From Cynocephalus volans (lineage: Eukaryota; Chordata; Mammalia; Dermoptera; Cynocephalidae), in contig NC_084462.1 in the NCBI RefSeq assembly GCF_027409185.1, positions 26,759,577 through 26,823,576 on the forward strand: a stretch of DNA of 64,000 nt, written 5' to 3'. Shown piece after piece: positions 50,524-61,130 of the stretch (its first letter is position 1; each line of letters begins with the position of its first letter). A program made the translations under genes and the position numbers. The notes below the pieces were generated by a model, which was not told the origin of the DNA, searched no databases, and worked only from the letters and a program-made list of their open reading frames with translations.

Positions 50524-51037
50524 CTGTTAAGTCAGTTTAGCAAGAACCTCACTATCTGATCAGTTTCTCATCCTCCACCATCGCTGGGGTGATGTCTGAT
50601 CACCCTGGCCTGCCTTCAGCAAGAATGCTGGTAGGTTGGTTCAACCAGAATTCCCCTTATCCCCAATGTTTTAGTAATTTCCCATCCACTGACCCCCACC
50701 CTGCTCCTTGGCTATAAATTCCCACTTGCCCATGCTGTATTCAGAGTTGACTCCAAATTCTCCCCCACTGCAAAATCCCATTGCAGTGGTCCCTATACCT
50801 ATTGCAATGGTACCAGATAAAATCTTCCTTACCATGCTTTAACAAATATCATTGAAGAATTTTTTCTTTGGGCCGAGCCCGTGGCGCACTTGGTAGAGTG
50901 CTGCGCTGGGAGCGCGGCGACGCTCCCGCCGCGGGTTCGGATCCTATATAGGAATGACCGGTGCACTCACTGGCTGAGTGCCGGTCACGAATACGACAAA
51001 AAAAAAAAAAAAAAAAAAAGAATTTTTTCTTTAACAA
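50524..51037 (+). mobile_element. Probable solo LTR, interrupted by a SINE
   Basis: The stretch begins near TGTTAAGTCAGT and resumes after the SINE to end near TTTAACA. Between lie a TATA-like element (GGCTATAAATTCCC, about 50709-50722) and an AATAAA-like GATAAAATC (about 50817). These suggest a class I retroviral LTR, but no partner LTR or interior is in the window and I cannot name the family. Confidence 0.45.
50870..51018 (+). mobile_element. GC-rich tRNA-derived SINE, full length
   Basis: Full copy from GGGCCGAGCCCGTGGCGCAC to GTGCCGGTCACGAATACGAC with a tail of about 20 A. The duplication AGAATTTTTTCTTT (50856-50869 and 51019-51032) is perfect. Confidence 0.92.
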
Positions 51038-53544
51038 TGGAAGTGGTGCTGAGGAGAGGACATGGAGACACTCACCTGGCCTAAGATGTGAACATCCCCC
51101 CATTGTGGGCCAGCTAAGCTTGGACTTGACTTAGAGCAGCTTTAAGTCAGAGTAAGGTAAAGAAAAGGAGTGGGTGGGGCAGGGGTTTAGAGTTCTCTTT
51201 AAACCTGCAGGAGGTAGGGGTTCCTGTCCTGAGATGGATTTGGGTTTCTACCTTAAGGGAGCCCTAGAAAGCAGGCAGGTGGCAGTGGAACGGGAGGCCT
51301 GAGGCTGGGACACCCCATGTCTTGGGTCTCCTGAGATGCCACCTTGGGTGGAGCAGGGCCTGGAGAAGGGAAAGTGCCTGGTGATTGGGCTGGTTTACTG
51401 AATCCTCCCTCAGTTAAGAGTAGCAGGTGGGAGGCCAGGGGCTTCCAGAAGCATCTCAGCCAGGGGATGGGGGACACTGGCTGGGACACCCAAACTGGAC
51501 ACATGCACTGTGGCTTGTTGCCCTGGGTCTGGGGCTGTAGGAAACTGATTAAGGAGACAGGGGAAAATACAGCCAGGAAAACAGGAAACAGGAAAGTGCT
51601 GTCCAGCCTCCCAGCTGCTGTATGTGTTGGGAGGGGAAGAAAACGGGGGCTCCGGGTGGGCCACATCTGAGGAGAGAGAGACCAAGAGAGGACCTGCTAT
51701 ACCCCCAAACCAGAAGGGCACGTTCCAAGATCCTTGGGTGAGAAACGCTCACATCCTGGGTTAGGTCCCCTGTCCCGTCCCCCTCTCCTTGCTACTGGAA
51801 GCAGGATCGGCATTTCCTGTTTTCCTGCCTGCCTTCCTGGTAGTATTTTTCCCTTTCCCCAAGGTATAGAGCAGAGTTCAGGCTGAGCCCTCAGTCTGTG
51901 GGAGGCAGAGGGAGCCTCTCTGCATCCTTCCCTGGGAACAGGCACCTCTTCTCCAAACTTGGGGAAGGCACTGAGGATGACGATGGTTTGGGGCTTCCAG
52001 GCTGGGATGGACCCTACCCCAGGGAGCTTTCCTCTCAGTCCAGACCTGTTTGTCCTGGCATTTTTTTTGCCTCACTCTCTGTCGCCCTCTAGTGTCTTCT
52101 CGGCACCACCATGCCTCACCTTTGGTTCCAGGCCTCTCCCAAGGTTTCTGGAATGGTTCATCCCCTGACTCCCTCATTCACTCATTTACTCATTCAACAA
52201 ACATTTCAAAGGTGCCTATTTGGCGGATGCAGAGACAAAGACATGACATGGTCTCCAGAAGCTCAGAGCTTTGGGGAGAAATAGAACACCACCAAATAAA
52301 TAACTGGAACAAGAGACTGGGGCCCTAAAAGCAGGTTCCCAGAGGAACCCAGAGACAGGAGTAGCCGCTGCAGCTGGGGATCATGGGGTAGCTAAGCTGG
52401 GCCTCAAATAGTGAGCTCACCTGAACCTGTGGAGGTGGAGAGGGCGTGAATGGTAGTCAACTGCACCGGGATGTGTTGGAGTCGAGGGCAGTGAAGGGAG
52501 ACGAGACTGGAGAGTGGGCAGGAATAAAGGATGGTGAGTTCACAGTGGAGTCACTGGGAAGGACTTCCAAGACCTTCGAGCTGGTGGAAGAGGGCAGGGA
52601 GTTCTGTTTCAATACTGTGTCCTCAGAGCCCCGAACTGGTGCTTGGCACATAGTAGGTGTTCAATAAGTAATTGTGGAATGAGTGAGTGAGTGAGTGGTC
52701 AGATGTGCATTTTAGAAATAGTGGGAGGGATTGGAGAGGGCAAGAAGGAGGCAGGTGGGCAGTGAGGAGGTGGGAAGGAAAGCAGTCGCACTGTGGGTGC
52801 AGAAGAGCACGGCAGTGGGCTGGGCAGTGAGGGAGTGGGGTTGGGGGGTGGCAGAAAGAGCAGGTAGGCAGCAGAGCCTCTAGGCCCAATGCCAGGTTGT
52901 GTGAGGCAGGTTGAGTTTTATGCCAACCTTGAGGTGGATTTTGTGGCCCCCTCACAGAGTCAGCTTCTGCAGAGCGGGGCCAAGTCTGCTCTTCTGTAGT
53001 GCCCACCCTTTGCCTGAGGCTCAGTTTTGCTGAACTTGTATGAAGGGTTAAAGAGATCCCCAGGCCTTCTTTGGATAGCTTCCTTGGGTCAGAAACCAGG
53101 CCTCTGGCCAAAGGCTATCTCATGTGCCCCTTCTAGTTTGTGGCAAGAGAAAGTAGAAAGGGGGCCATGTGGGGACACAGCCCCAGGCTCTGCTCCTCTA
53201 TGTGGGGGTCCTGTGTGTGTCCCTGCGACTCCTCCTTCTGCCCTGCCCCATACTCTGATGAAGCTGGGCTGGCTGTGTGGGGTGTTTAAAGCCTCCAGGC
53301 TGGGAGGAGGGTCCCCTGTTTTCCTCCCCACTTGAGCTGCAGGAGGGCTTTACAGACATGTGCTCAGAGACAGCGGGACGGACACACTGGGCCCCAGTTC
53401 TCTGGTGCCAGCTCTTCTCTCTCGGGTTCTGAGGAGGAATCTGAGCCCCTCTCATTCCCTGGAGGAAAAGACCCCAGAACCCCCTGCCCTCCCAAATCTC
53501 CCCAGGTGCCCACATTCACAGAGGCCTGGTCTCATCACCTGCCA

Positions 53545-54929
53545 TCCGGGCACCAAGTGTTTTATTAGAGTCCAATTTTTATCCGCACCGCGGAGAAAGA
53601 GGGAGGAGGAATTAGAGAGGGGGTGAACCCGGACCAGACCCCAGACCCCTCCCCTCACCAGAGCCCAGGGCATCTGCCCTGTTGGGCCAAGGAAGACTTT
53701 GTGAGATCCCTGAGGGCCCCAGGAGGAGGGGGCTGGGAGCAGCAGAAGAGGACTGGGGGCCACTGCTTCCTTACTGATGCCCCAGGCCAAGGCCCTCAGC
53801 CTAGATTCTCCCCTCTCTTCAAAGGGCTGTATCACCCTTTCTCTGGGGAACTTCAGCTGACCATGTCCCCATCAAACCCCAAGGAGGAGGTGCTCCCTTG
53901 GGCAGGCCCTGAGGCATGCACTATTCTATGCCTGTGATCCTGTGCTGCCATCTGGCCCATGTCCCATATCCCAGGCACTCGCTGCCTTCTCTCCAGTTGG
54001 GCTGGGGTACTGCTGAACTGTCTCCCTCCCTTCCCGGCTCCCCGGACCTGCTCCATAGTCAGACTGCCTTGTTTTCTCCCATTCTCACAGGCTCCTCCTC
54101 CATCTACCTCTTCCACCTCCTGATTTGAACCCCTTTGACCACAGGGTCAGATGCAGGTTTGTATCCCCCACCTCTTATCATGCTGAAGGCCTAGTGGTAT
54201 GGCCTTGGTCCACGGCCTGGCCTGGAGAAGTGGGACCCAGAGTGAGCTCAGGCAGGGGCACTGGGGGCCACTCAGTCTAGGCACTCCCGGGCCAGGGGAG
54301 GGGTTTGGGGAGGCTGTGGGGCCAGCCACCAGCCCTCAGCCAGGATCCTCCCGCAGCCAACTCAGAAGGAAGCAGCTCCCCAGCCTGGACGGAGGTGTAC
54401 CAAGTTTAGGCCATTCCTCCTTCTGTCTAGCTTAGAACCCACTGGCTATACCACCTCCTAGTCCGTCCAGTGACAGAGAGAAGTGGAGGATCCTGTGGAG
54501 AGGGGAGGGGAGGCTCCCAGAACTGGCACCTTCTGAGGTGTCCCTGGGTACACCGAGCTGAGGTGAAGTGACACAGCAGACTGTGGACTCTTGTGTCGTT
54601 CACTGGTAGTGGTCCCCAGCCTGGTGAGCTGGCATCGAGCAGGAAGGAAGGAAGGGCGATCTCTGTGTTCGTAACGGCTCTTTGTTCCCTGGACATGGCT
54701 GGTGGGCAGGAGGGGAGGACGGGCACCCTTGAGAAGCAGCACAATCCAGCCCTTCCTTGTCTACACGGAGCCAACCCTCAAGGTCTTCCCTGGTCCCAAC
54801 TGCCCTGTGTTGGCCCTGAGACCTCTTTGTAGCAGTGAGGGGGGGTACTGTCTCCCCACCCCCACTCCTGTGGTCCTGGGGCCTGGCCTCTCCCTGTGCC
54901 AGGGGGCACCAAGCTGAATCTGTCTGGGC
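53545..54929 (-). other. SRRM3: SRRM3 3' UTR
   Basis: The region runs from the SRRM3 stop codon to a poly(A) signal (AATAAA on minus, 53561-53566) followed by GT-rich sequence on the transcribed strand. It is about 1.4 kb, contains no recent SINE and no convincing frame on either strand. Confidence 0.78.
53561..53566 (-). terminator. SRRM3: SRRM3 polyadenylation signal
   Basis: TTTATT on plus gives AATAAA on minus, in the context CTCTAATAAAACACTTGGTG, 1.37 kb after the stop codon. Confidence 0.78.
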
Positions 54930-55164
54930 TCAGAAGCCCCCACTCTCAGAGCTGCTCCGGCTGTGGTAGCTGGGACTGGGGGTCCGGGAGGGGCTGCGCG
55001 TGTGGCTGTGGGTCCCATGACTGCGACTGCTGTAGCTTCCGTGGCTGTGGCTGTGGCTGTGGCTGGGGCTGCGGCTGGGGCTCCGGCTTGAGTAGTCGCT
55101 GCTCAAGCAGCTGGAGGAAGAGGAGGGGCTGGGCCGGTAGTAGGGGACAGGACGCTTGCGCGCA
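54930..55164 (-). CDS. SRRM3: SRRM3 last coding exon (end of eMIC domain and RS tail)
   Basis: The exon follows a TTTCTGGCAG acceptor and completes the Ser codon begun in the exon ending at 57016. It continues ARKRPVPYYRPSPSSSSS, the second half of the eMIC (enhancer of microexons) domain shared by SRRM3 and SRRM4, which recruits early spliceosome factors to neuronal microexons. A low-complexity Ser/Arg/His tail follows, with an HSHSHSHS run and repeated SRSPS units, ending SSSESGGF and TGA. The reading frame and acceptor phase both fit the upstream exon. It is the 3'-terminal exon, since a 3' UTR with a poly(A) signal follows. Confidence 0.92.
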
Positions 55165-57015
55165 CTGCCAGAAAGGAAAAGTGGGTTACAGGCCATCCGT
55201 CGCCCTGAGCCCTGCCCATCCTGGGCCCTAGCTCAGGCCCTGAGCCCCATCCCAGCAGTGGCCAGGGCTTCCTACCTCAGTTTCCCCTGAGCCCTGGCCT
55301 TAGAGACACCCTCCCCCCAAAAAGCAGAATTTGAGAGTCAATGGTCACTTGCCAATTCCACACTGATCATTTTGTTTTTCCTCACCCGTCTGCAGGGAAA
55401 GGAGCCTAAGTCTCTGTCTGATCTGAGGACATGTCAATAAATATTTGTTGAATGAATGAAACTTTTAAATATGGATGACTCCCATCAACCAAGCTGAGCA
55501 CTGGCTTGGTTTGCTGCCTGCCCTGCTTCTTTGTTCCTGTTCTCCATGGAACAGGATTTTGGTTTTTTAGGTCACTCTAAGGGGTCAAGGAGGGGGACCC
55601 TGGCCGCTGCTGCCCATGCCCAAGGCCTGGCCCAGTCCTGATGGGCCCCACTCCTCACTCAGCTACCTCCCGCTGGCCCGGAGTTAGTCTGAAGCCAGGA
55701 GGCTATGACCCAGAGAAAAGAAGAGAGGTTAAGGGGCATCAGTGCCCCATCGCAGGGGTTAATTCTGAGGAAGAAAACAGGTGTAATTAGTGGGAGGAGG
55801 AGGCAGCCTGGGAGAGGGACTGAGGGGGTGCCAGGTGGAAGGCATGGGGGTCTGGCTGTCTTAGCACCCTCAGCCTATGGGAGGGGTGTGTGACCTGTCT
55901 GGGGGGTGTCCCAGGCCTGGTGGTCTGGACTCTGGCTCTGTGGTGAGGGGAGCGGGCAATGATCTCCCTCTCCTTTCTCGTGACCTGGATCACCAAGGAC
56001 TAGGAAGGACTAGATTGAAAATCATACTGCTGGAGCTGAAAAGATGCTCAGCGAGCTCTGCAACCAAGACCCAGAGAGGCACACCATCTCCCAAGGCTGC
56101 CCAGTGAGGCAGCGGCACGGCTGGGCTCAGAATTTTGCCTGTGGCTCTCCATCCCATGCCAGGGTAACCTAGGATTTCAGAGTGACTTCCACAAAGGCGG
56201 GCTATAATCTCACCTGGAGACCCAGGCCCAGACCCCTCCAGTACTAGCAGAGAAGCTCTGATCATGGCTCTGCCACACCAGCCACCTCCTGAGCACAGCC
56301 CCATTGGGCAGTGTGGGGATAGTGGGAGGGGACCTGTTCCTCTGACAGCTGCTCTGAGACCAGACCGTTGTGCCCCCTCCTCCAAATTCCCCAGGGGGCT
56401 GGGAGGTTAGTGAGAAAAGGAGAGACAGACGGACAGCTGACCAGAGCCAGACCAGCTCACATGGGCATCTCCCTGGCAGCCTGTGGGGAGGGGTCCACCT
56501 GGCCCCCAGGCTGGCCACAGGCCACTCAGCAGGCTGGACCTTGAGATGAAGGAGAAAAGGAGACATCACTGTCCGGAGATGGATATGGGGAGTGAGGGAG
56601 GGGCTCCAGGAGGAAGGCTGGAATGTTCCAGGGCTGAACTCCATGACTGCTGCTGCCCACGCAGACCCAAGTACACAGCCCACTCCGTGCATGGGCCTTT
56701 AGGCCCCCACTGGGGGTTTCCTCCACCTGTCTCTCTGACCAACCCCCCAACCCCAGCACCTCCAGTTCTAGCCCCTCTCCTCGGCGAGCGCTCAAGCCCT
56801 CCCTGGGCCCTCTCCCCCTCACTGAATCCACCTCCTCTCCTTGAGCTCCCCCTCCCTTCGCCGAAGCCCCCTCCCCTCCTTGCGCCAGTTTCAGTCAGTC
56901 GGTCCTCGGAGAAGGTCCCCGGCCTGGCGACACTTCACCCCCGAGGTCCATGGTCACTGCTTCCCTAGCCCCGCGCCCCCTGCCCCCCCCCCCCCCCCCC
57001 CCGGCCCCTCCGTAC
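55165..57015 (-). other. SRRM3: SRRM3 intron between the two eMIC exons
   Basis: A 1.85 kb intron with a GTACGG donor and a CTGGCAG acceptor. It contains a MIR-like fragment (about 56005-56150), an L2-like end near 55425-55460, and a run of 20 C on plus (56983-57002; G on the transcribed strand) starting 13 bases inside the donor. I found no further exon. Confidence 0.85.
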
Positions 57016-57153
57016 CTGGTGATGCGCCGAGGCTCCATGAAGCTGGGCGAGTCCCGGCGCCGCTTGCGGATGGGCGAGTAGCTGCGGGAGCGGCGCCGCG
57101 CGCGGGCGGCCTCGGCCTCGGCGTGCCTCGCGCGGCCCTCGCCGTCCTTGTCC
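57016..57153 (-). CDS. SRRM3: SRRM3 coding exon with first half of the eMIC domain
   Basis: A 138-base exon between a CCCCGCAG acceptor and an AG|GTACGG donor. It encodes DKDGEGRARHAEAEAARARR followed by SYSPIRKRRRDSPSFMEPRR and IT. That second part is the highly conserved first half of the eMIC domain of SRRM3/SRRM4. Which paralogue this is comes from synteny beside HSPB1 and from the Pro-Val-Pro variant in the next exon. The length is divisible by three and both junctions split codons after the second base, so skipping would keep the frame while destroying the eMIC domain. Confidence 0.93.
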
Positions 57154-57245
57154 CTGCGGGGCCGGCCCGACGTGAGCGACCCAGCCCGGTCTCCCCGCCC
57201 CCCAGGCCCGGGTCCGCGGCGTCGGCGGGGCGGCCGGACACTCAC

Positions 57246-57470
57246 CGGCCGAGGGTTTTCTTGGGCGACGGCGAGCGGCTGGGGCTGCGGGCCCTCTTCT
57301 CCGGGGAGCGCGAGCGGGACTGGGAGGGCGAGCGGCTGGAGCTCCACGACCGGGGGTGGGGGCCCGGGCTGCGCGACGAGCTCTTCCCCTCCGGGCCGCC
57401 CCGCCTGCCGTGCGGGCCCGGGGACGGCGAGGGGCTGGGGGGCCGGGCGCGCGGGGGCCGCTCCTTCGCC
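57246..57470 (-). CDS. SRRM3: SRRM3 coding exon, Ser/Arg-rich
   Basis: A 225-base exon from a TATCTCCAG acceptor to a CG|GTGAGT donor. It encodes a Pro/Ser/Arg-rich segment (AKERPPRARPPSPSPSPG ... WSSSRSPSQSRSRSPEKRAR ... SPKKTLG). Such RS-type segments are disordered, heavily phosphorylated and mediate contacts among nuclear splicing proteins. Like the next exon it is a multiple of three with matching phases. Confidence 0.9.
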
Positions 57471-57721
57471 CTGGAGATAGGGGGCGAGGCGACGGGGAGC
57501 GGGCTCAGCGACGGCGGAAGTGTGGGACAGAGAGTGGGGAGGAGAGGGCTCGGTGGGGGACAGAAGGTGACCGTGGGCGGGTGGGGAGCTCCGTGGGGAG
57601 TTGGGATGGGGGAGCTCAGCGTGGCGGGGGGAGGTGACCAGGGCGGGCGGGGACTCCGTGCGGGGGTGCGGGGTGGAGCGGGAGGCGGGAGTCCGGGCTC
57701 CCGCGGACTCAGCTCGCTCAC

Positions 57722-58104
57722 CGTTTCCCGTGTCCGCCGTGGCCTCGCTCGGAGCCCGGCTCGGGCCCGGGGCCGGGGGCGCCGCCGCTGCCGCCGCCGC
57801 CGCCCGAGTCGCTGCTGGAGCGGGCCCTGCTGAGAGAGCGCGACGAGCCCCGGGGGAGCGCGGGCCGGGCGCGCCGGCGGCCCCTGCGGCGGGGCGCGGA
57901 CGCCGAGGACCGCGAGCGCCGCCGCCGCCGCCGCCTCCGCCGCCGCCGCCGCCGCCGCCTGGCAGTCCCGCCCGCCGCGCGGCCTCCGCGACCCTGCGAC
58001 GACGGCACCGAGCGCGGGCTCGGGCTCTCCTTCCCCCGCGCGGGCGGCGTGGGTGCCGCGGCCGCCGCCTTGTCGCGGGCCCTGGGCGAGGGCGAGCTGG
58101 GCTT
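57722..58104 (-). CDS. SRRM3: SRRM3 coding exon, Ser/Arg-rich with a poly-arginine run
   Basis: A 383-base exon. The acceptor (CCCCGTCAG) is in phase 0 and the donor (CG|GTGAGC) is in phase 2. It begins KPSSPSPRARDKAAAAAPTP, has a run of about 15 arginines coded almost entirely by CGG (plus 57917-57961), then RSRSSASAPRRRGRRR and a Ser/Gly-rich part ending SERGHGGHGK. The frame is fixed by the two downstream exons. Earlier exons, including the N-terminal cwf21 region, lie beyond the window. The antisense frames over this exon are artefacts. Confidence 0.87.
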
Positions 58105-58390
58105 CTGACGGGGAGAGAGGCAGAGAGGGCACGGAGGGGGTGGAGAGGGAGACGGAGAGAGAAAATAGGGGGATCGAGGGTTCCGAGAGAAGAGGAAGCC
58201 ACGCAGAGACAGAGAGAGGACAGGGACGGGGCAGGGCCAGGGAGAAGTCAGAGAAGCAGAGAAGGAAACGGAGGCAGGGCGACAGGGGAGAAGAGGGGAG
58301 GCAGAGAGAGCGCAGACAGACCGAGAGAGGGAGCCAGAGGGTGAGGGCGAGAGAGCGGGCGGGGGGGAGAGAAGGAGAGAGGGCTTTCAC
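58105..58390 (-). promoter_or_regulatory. SRRM3: Long polypyrimidine tract upstream of an SRRM3 exon
   Basis: The transcribed (minus) strand is almost pure C/T for about 280 bases directly before the acceptor at 58105, with repeated TCTCT and CTCTCTC units. Such tracts bind PTBP1 and U2AF. Because SRRM3 is neuron-specific, PTBP1 control of this exon is a reasonable idea, but this is inference. Confidence 0.6.
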
Positions 58391-59374
58391 CGGGCCCAGG
58401 CCGGGGCCGCCAGTCCCGGAGCATCGCGCACACGGTTCCCCGCGCCTGCCCTGCCTCTGCCTCTCCTGAGTGTCCACCTTCTGGCCTCAACAGTGCAGCT
58501 CATGCAAGGTTCTCGGCATGCAAAACACAAGAGGGACGGAGCGGTGGGGGTGGGGTGGGGCTGGCTGGGAGGGGGCTCCAGGACGGGCACCGGGGCTGGC
58601 ATTGCCCCCGGCTGGGACGGACGATTCCCGGCAGAGAGAAGAGAGAGGGCGGCACCGGGAGGCCGGGCCGAGGCCAGCCCGCCAGGCCAGGCCCCCCAGC
58701 GTAAGGGGGTGGGCGAGGGAATGGAGAGGTCACACGGCACACAGATAGGGCGGGGGCGGGGCGGGACAACTGAACTCAAAACTGAACCGAAGAAAGGGAG
58801 GAAAAACAGAAATAAAAAACAAAATCCACAAATGTCATTAGATACCAAAATCAAAAACAATGTCTGATCTCCTGGGGAACCTGACATTTTTCTGTTAATA
58901 GTTTTCTTTCTTTGTTTTCCGGCCCTGCAGAGAGCTGTGGAGCTGTCAGTAGCACCCGACTGTCTTTCTGTTTCTCTCTTTTCTTTTTCTTTTTCTTTTT
59001 TTTTTTTTTTTAAAGTTCTGATTTTTAAGTCCCTCTTGGTTAACGTCCACTTACCAATAAAGTGGCACTTCCTCCTTTAGTAGGTAAGGTGTGTAAGAGA
59101 AGGGAAAAGTGTGGTAGCATAAGTTCATCATTAGATTCACAAAAATGCAAGAGAGATAGAGAGAGAGAGAGAAAAACGCAACCACCCCATTCTAGGCCTG
59201 AGAGGAGGCCACGCTGCCTTTGGAGGAAGGACTGGCAGCACCCGGCTCCTTAGGTCTGAGTGGACACCTCTTGGGTGACCACTGGATAGAGATGTTAAGT
59301 GGTTTTCCAAAAGTGGAGTTAGGGCACAAGGATTGGGATACAGAAAACCAAAAAGGGCACCTGGTACCATCAAA

Positions 59375-59500
59375 AGGGCCCTGGCTGGGAACCAGGAGTC
59401 CGAGAGCCTGCCACTACCTCACCAAGTGACCCTGGCCAAGTCATTTCCCCATTCTGGGCCTCAGTTTCCCCATCCACAAAATAAGAGGGTTGGCTTTTGC
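59375..59500 (+). repeat. MIR-type SINE
   Basis: GGGAACCAGGAGTCCGAGAG, CTCACCAAGTGACCCTGGCC, TGGGCCTCAGTTTCCCCATC and ACAAAATAAGAGGGTTGG follow the MIR core and right end. Confidence 0.75.
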
Positions 59501-61034
59501 TTTCTGATGTCCCTTTCCAGGGCAAATACTCCAGGACTGTCTGCACACCTGACCACCCTCCCCTTCTCCCTCCCTGCACAGAACGCACTCCTCCTCCTGT
59601 GCTTGGGCCTCCATCTAGCAACAGTTGATTAAACTTCATAGTTATGCTCCTCCCTACCACCCCAGCACTACCACCAACTTGACTTTGAGCACTTCCTGGG
59701 CAGTCTGGTATCTGATTGAGCTACGTAGCCTCAGTTTTCATCACAGAACTTGGCACCTGGTAAGGCCTCAATACTGTTTGTTGAGGAAGAAATGCCCTCA
59801 CAAGGGCCAGGCCAACCAGGGAGTCCTAGAAGAAGGGTGGGTGTGGACCAAACTCTCTTGGCAGGCTCTCTGGATGAGAGGACAGCAGTTGCTGCCAGGG
59901 ACTGGAAGGAATATGGTTTGCTTGGCATGGCCCTGGCTGTTTCCTGTGGGGGCAGGGTGGTCCCCAGGCCTCTCTCTGCAAGCCTGGGTCAAGCCTGGGC
60001 ATGGAGGTAGAGTGAGGGAGTCAGCCCCGTCGGTAAAAGGCTGAAGCAGCCATAGCCAGTGGGATCTGCTGTGCAAAGCCAATGGGGCTATGAAGACCTC
60101 TCCTGGGGGAGCCTGGTGTCTCCATTTTGGGCAGATGCAGGCATAAGTGTGTGTAGTGGATGACACCTGGTGCCGAGGTGCCCCTCTGAGCACCCCTGGC
60201 GTTCCTAGCACCAGCTCACCCCTCACCCTAGGCTAGGAGAGTTGGAGGCTGGTTGTTCAGCCATGGCCCCTCTGATAGCAGTTCCACTCTCGGTGGACAT
60301 CACCAGGAGAACTTTGGCTCTCCTAACACACACCCGCTGCACCCCAGCAGGTGGCCAGTGCCTCACAGCTCCCAAGCCTCAGCCTTAGGTTCTGTCATTC
60401 AGCATTCTTTTCCCCCCAGACGAGGCAAATGAGAAAGAAGTCTCCAGGATTCTCAAATTTGCAGTTTCTGTCCTATGCCCCAGGTGGTCAAAGAGTGTAA
60501 AGTGAACAGATACCAGGTGGGGGAGCATGGTAACCCATAACCCAAGCTGACGCTGGACCCCTCCTTTAAGAAGTCTTCGCTTGCTATTTGGGTCAGGAGA
60601 GGCGGCCAGGCAAGCAGGCAGAGTACTAAAGGAATCGGGACCTGGATGTGAATCCTAGATCTGGATCTGGGCCAGCTACTTCTGACTCAAGGAAAAGCGC
60701 CGGCAGTAGGGGAGGAAGACCGAGGGCCACGATGTTTTCCCCATCAGCTCTACCGAGCCCTCTTGACTTGCCACTGTCTTGCGCTGGGAATGGAGTGGGA
60801 GTGCTAGGAACAAAAGGGATCTGGGTTGGATGGCTGCTCACCCCCGCCATGGTGGTGCCCCCAACCATTCAGGTCCAAGGCCCTGGGTGAGATCCCCTGT
60901 GCTGGCCTGCATGCTTCCTGCCTGGTATGTCTTACTGTAGTCCAAGCTCTTCTGCACTTCCCTCCCATCTGCTCCAAGCTAGCTGACTTGCCATAGCCCA
61001 AGATGATAGTAATCGGCAAAGCAAAACACCCTGA

Positions 61035-61130
61035 AATCAGCCCCAATGTGAATTTGCTGTGAGACCTTAGGGAAGTAACCTAACCTTGGGGGCCTCAGTT
61101 TCCCCACTGGTAAAATGGGGATAACTGGAG
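61035..61130 (+). repeat. MIR-type SINE fragment
   Basis: GCTGTGAGACCTTAGGGAAG, CTCAGTTTCCCCACTGGTAA and AATGGGGATAACTGGAG match the MIR core. Confidence 0.72.

Larger units (their letters stand above)
46780..53544. other. Intergenic sequence between SRRM3 and HSPB1
   Basis: No coding gene is visible. The stretch has several MIR fragments (about 46985-47150, 47400-47500, 48800-48985, 49075-49180, 50190-50290), an L2-like piece at about 52165-52290 and another at 52620-52690, a small SINE monomer and a probable solo LTR carrying a SINE. The parts at 47500-48780 and 51040-52160 hold nothing I can name. A 19-base unit (CCTCTTGCCTCTCTAGCAC) is duplicated in tandem at about 47822-47860. Confidence 0.6.

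Noticed and set aside
54896-55231. Cysteine- and glycine-rich 111-residue frame resembling a keratin-associated protein
   Set aside because: It is the antisense of the SRRM3 Ser/Arg/His repeat exon, where the repeats make a false Cys/Gly pattern.
56841-58344. 330- and 247-residue plus-strand frames
   Set aside because: They are antisense to the four-exon SRRM3 reading frame, whose splice phases and eMIC homology are consistent.
58394-58469. Possible extra SRRM3 exon (CACTCAG acceptor, CCCG|GTGAAA donor)
   Set aside because: There is no polypyrimidine tract before the acceptor and the coding sequence does not resemble SR-rich SRRM3.
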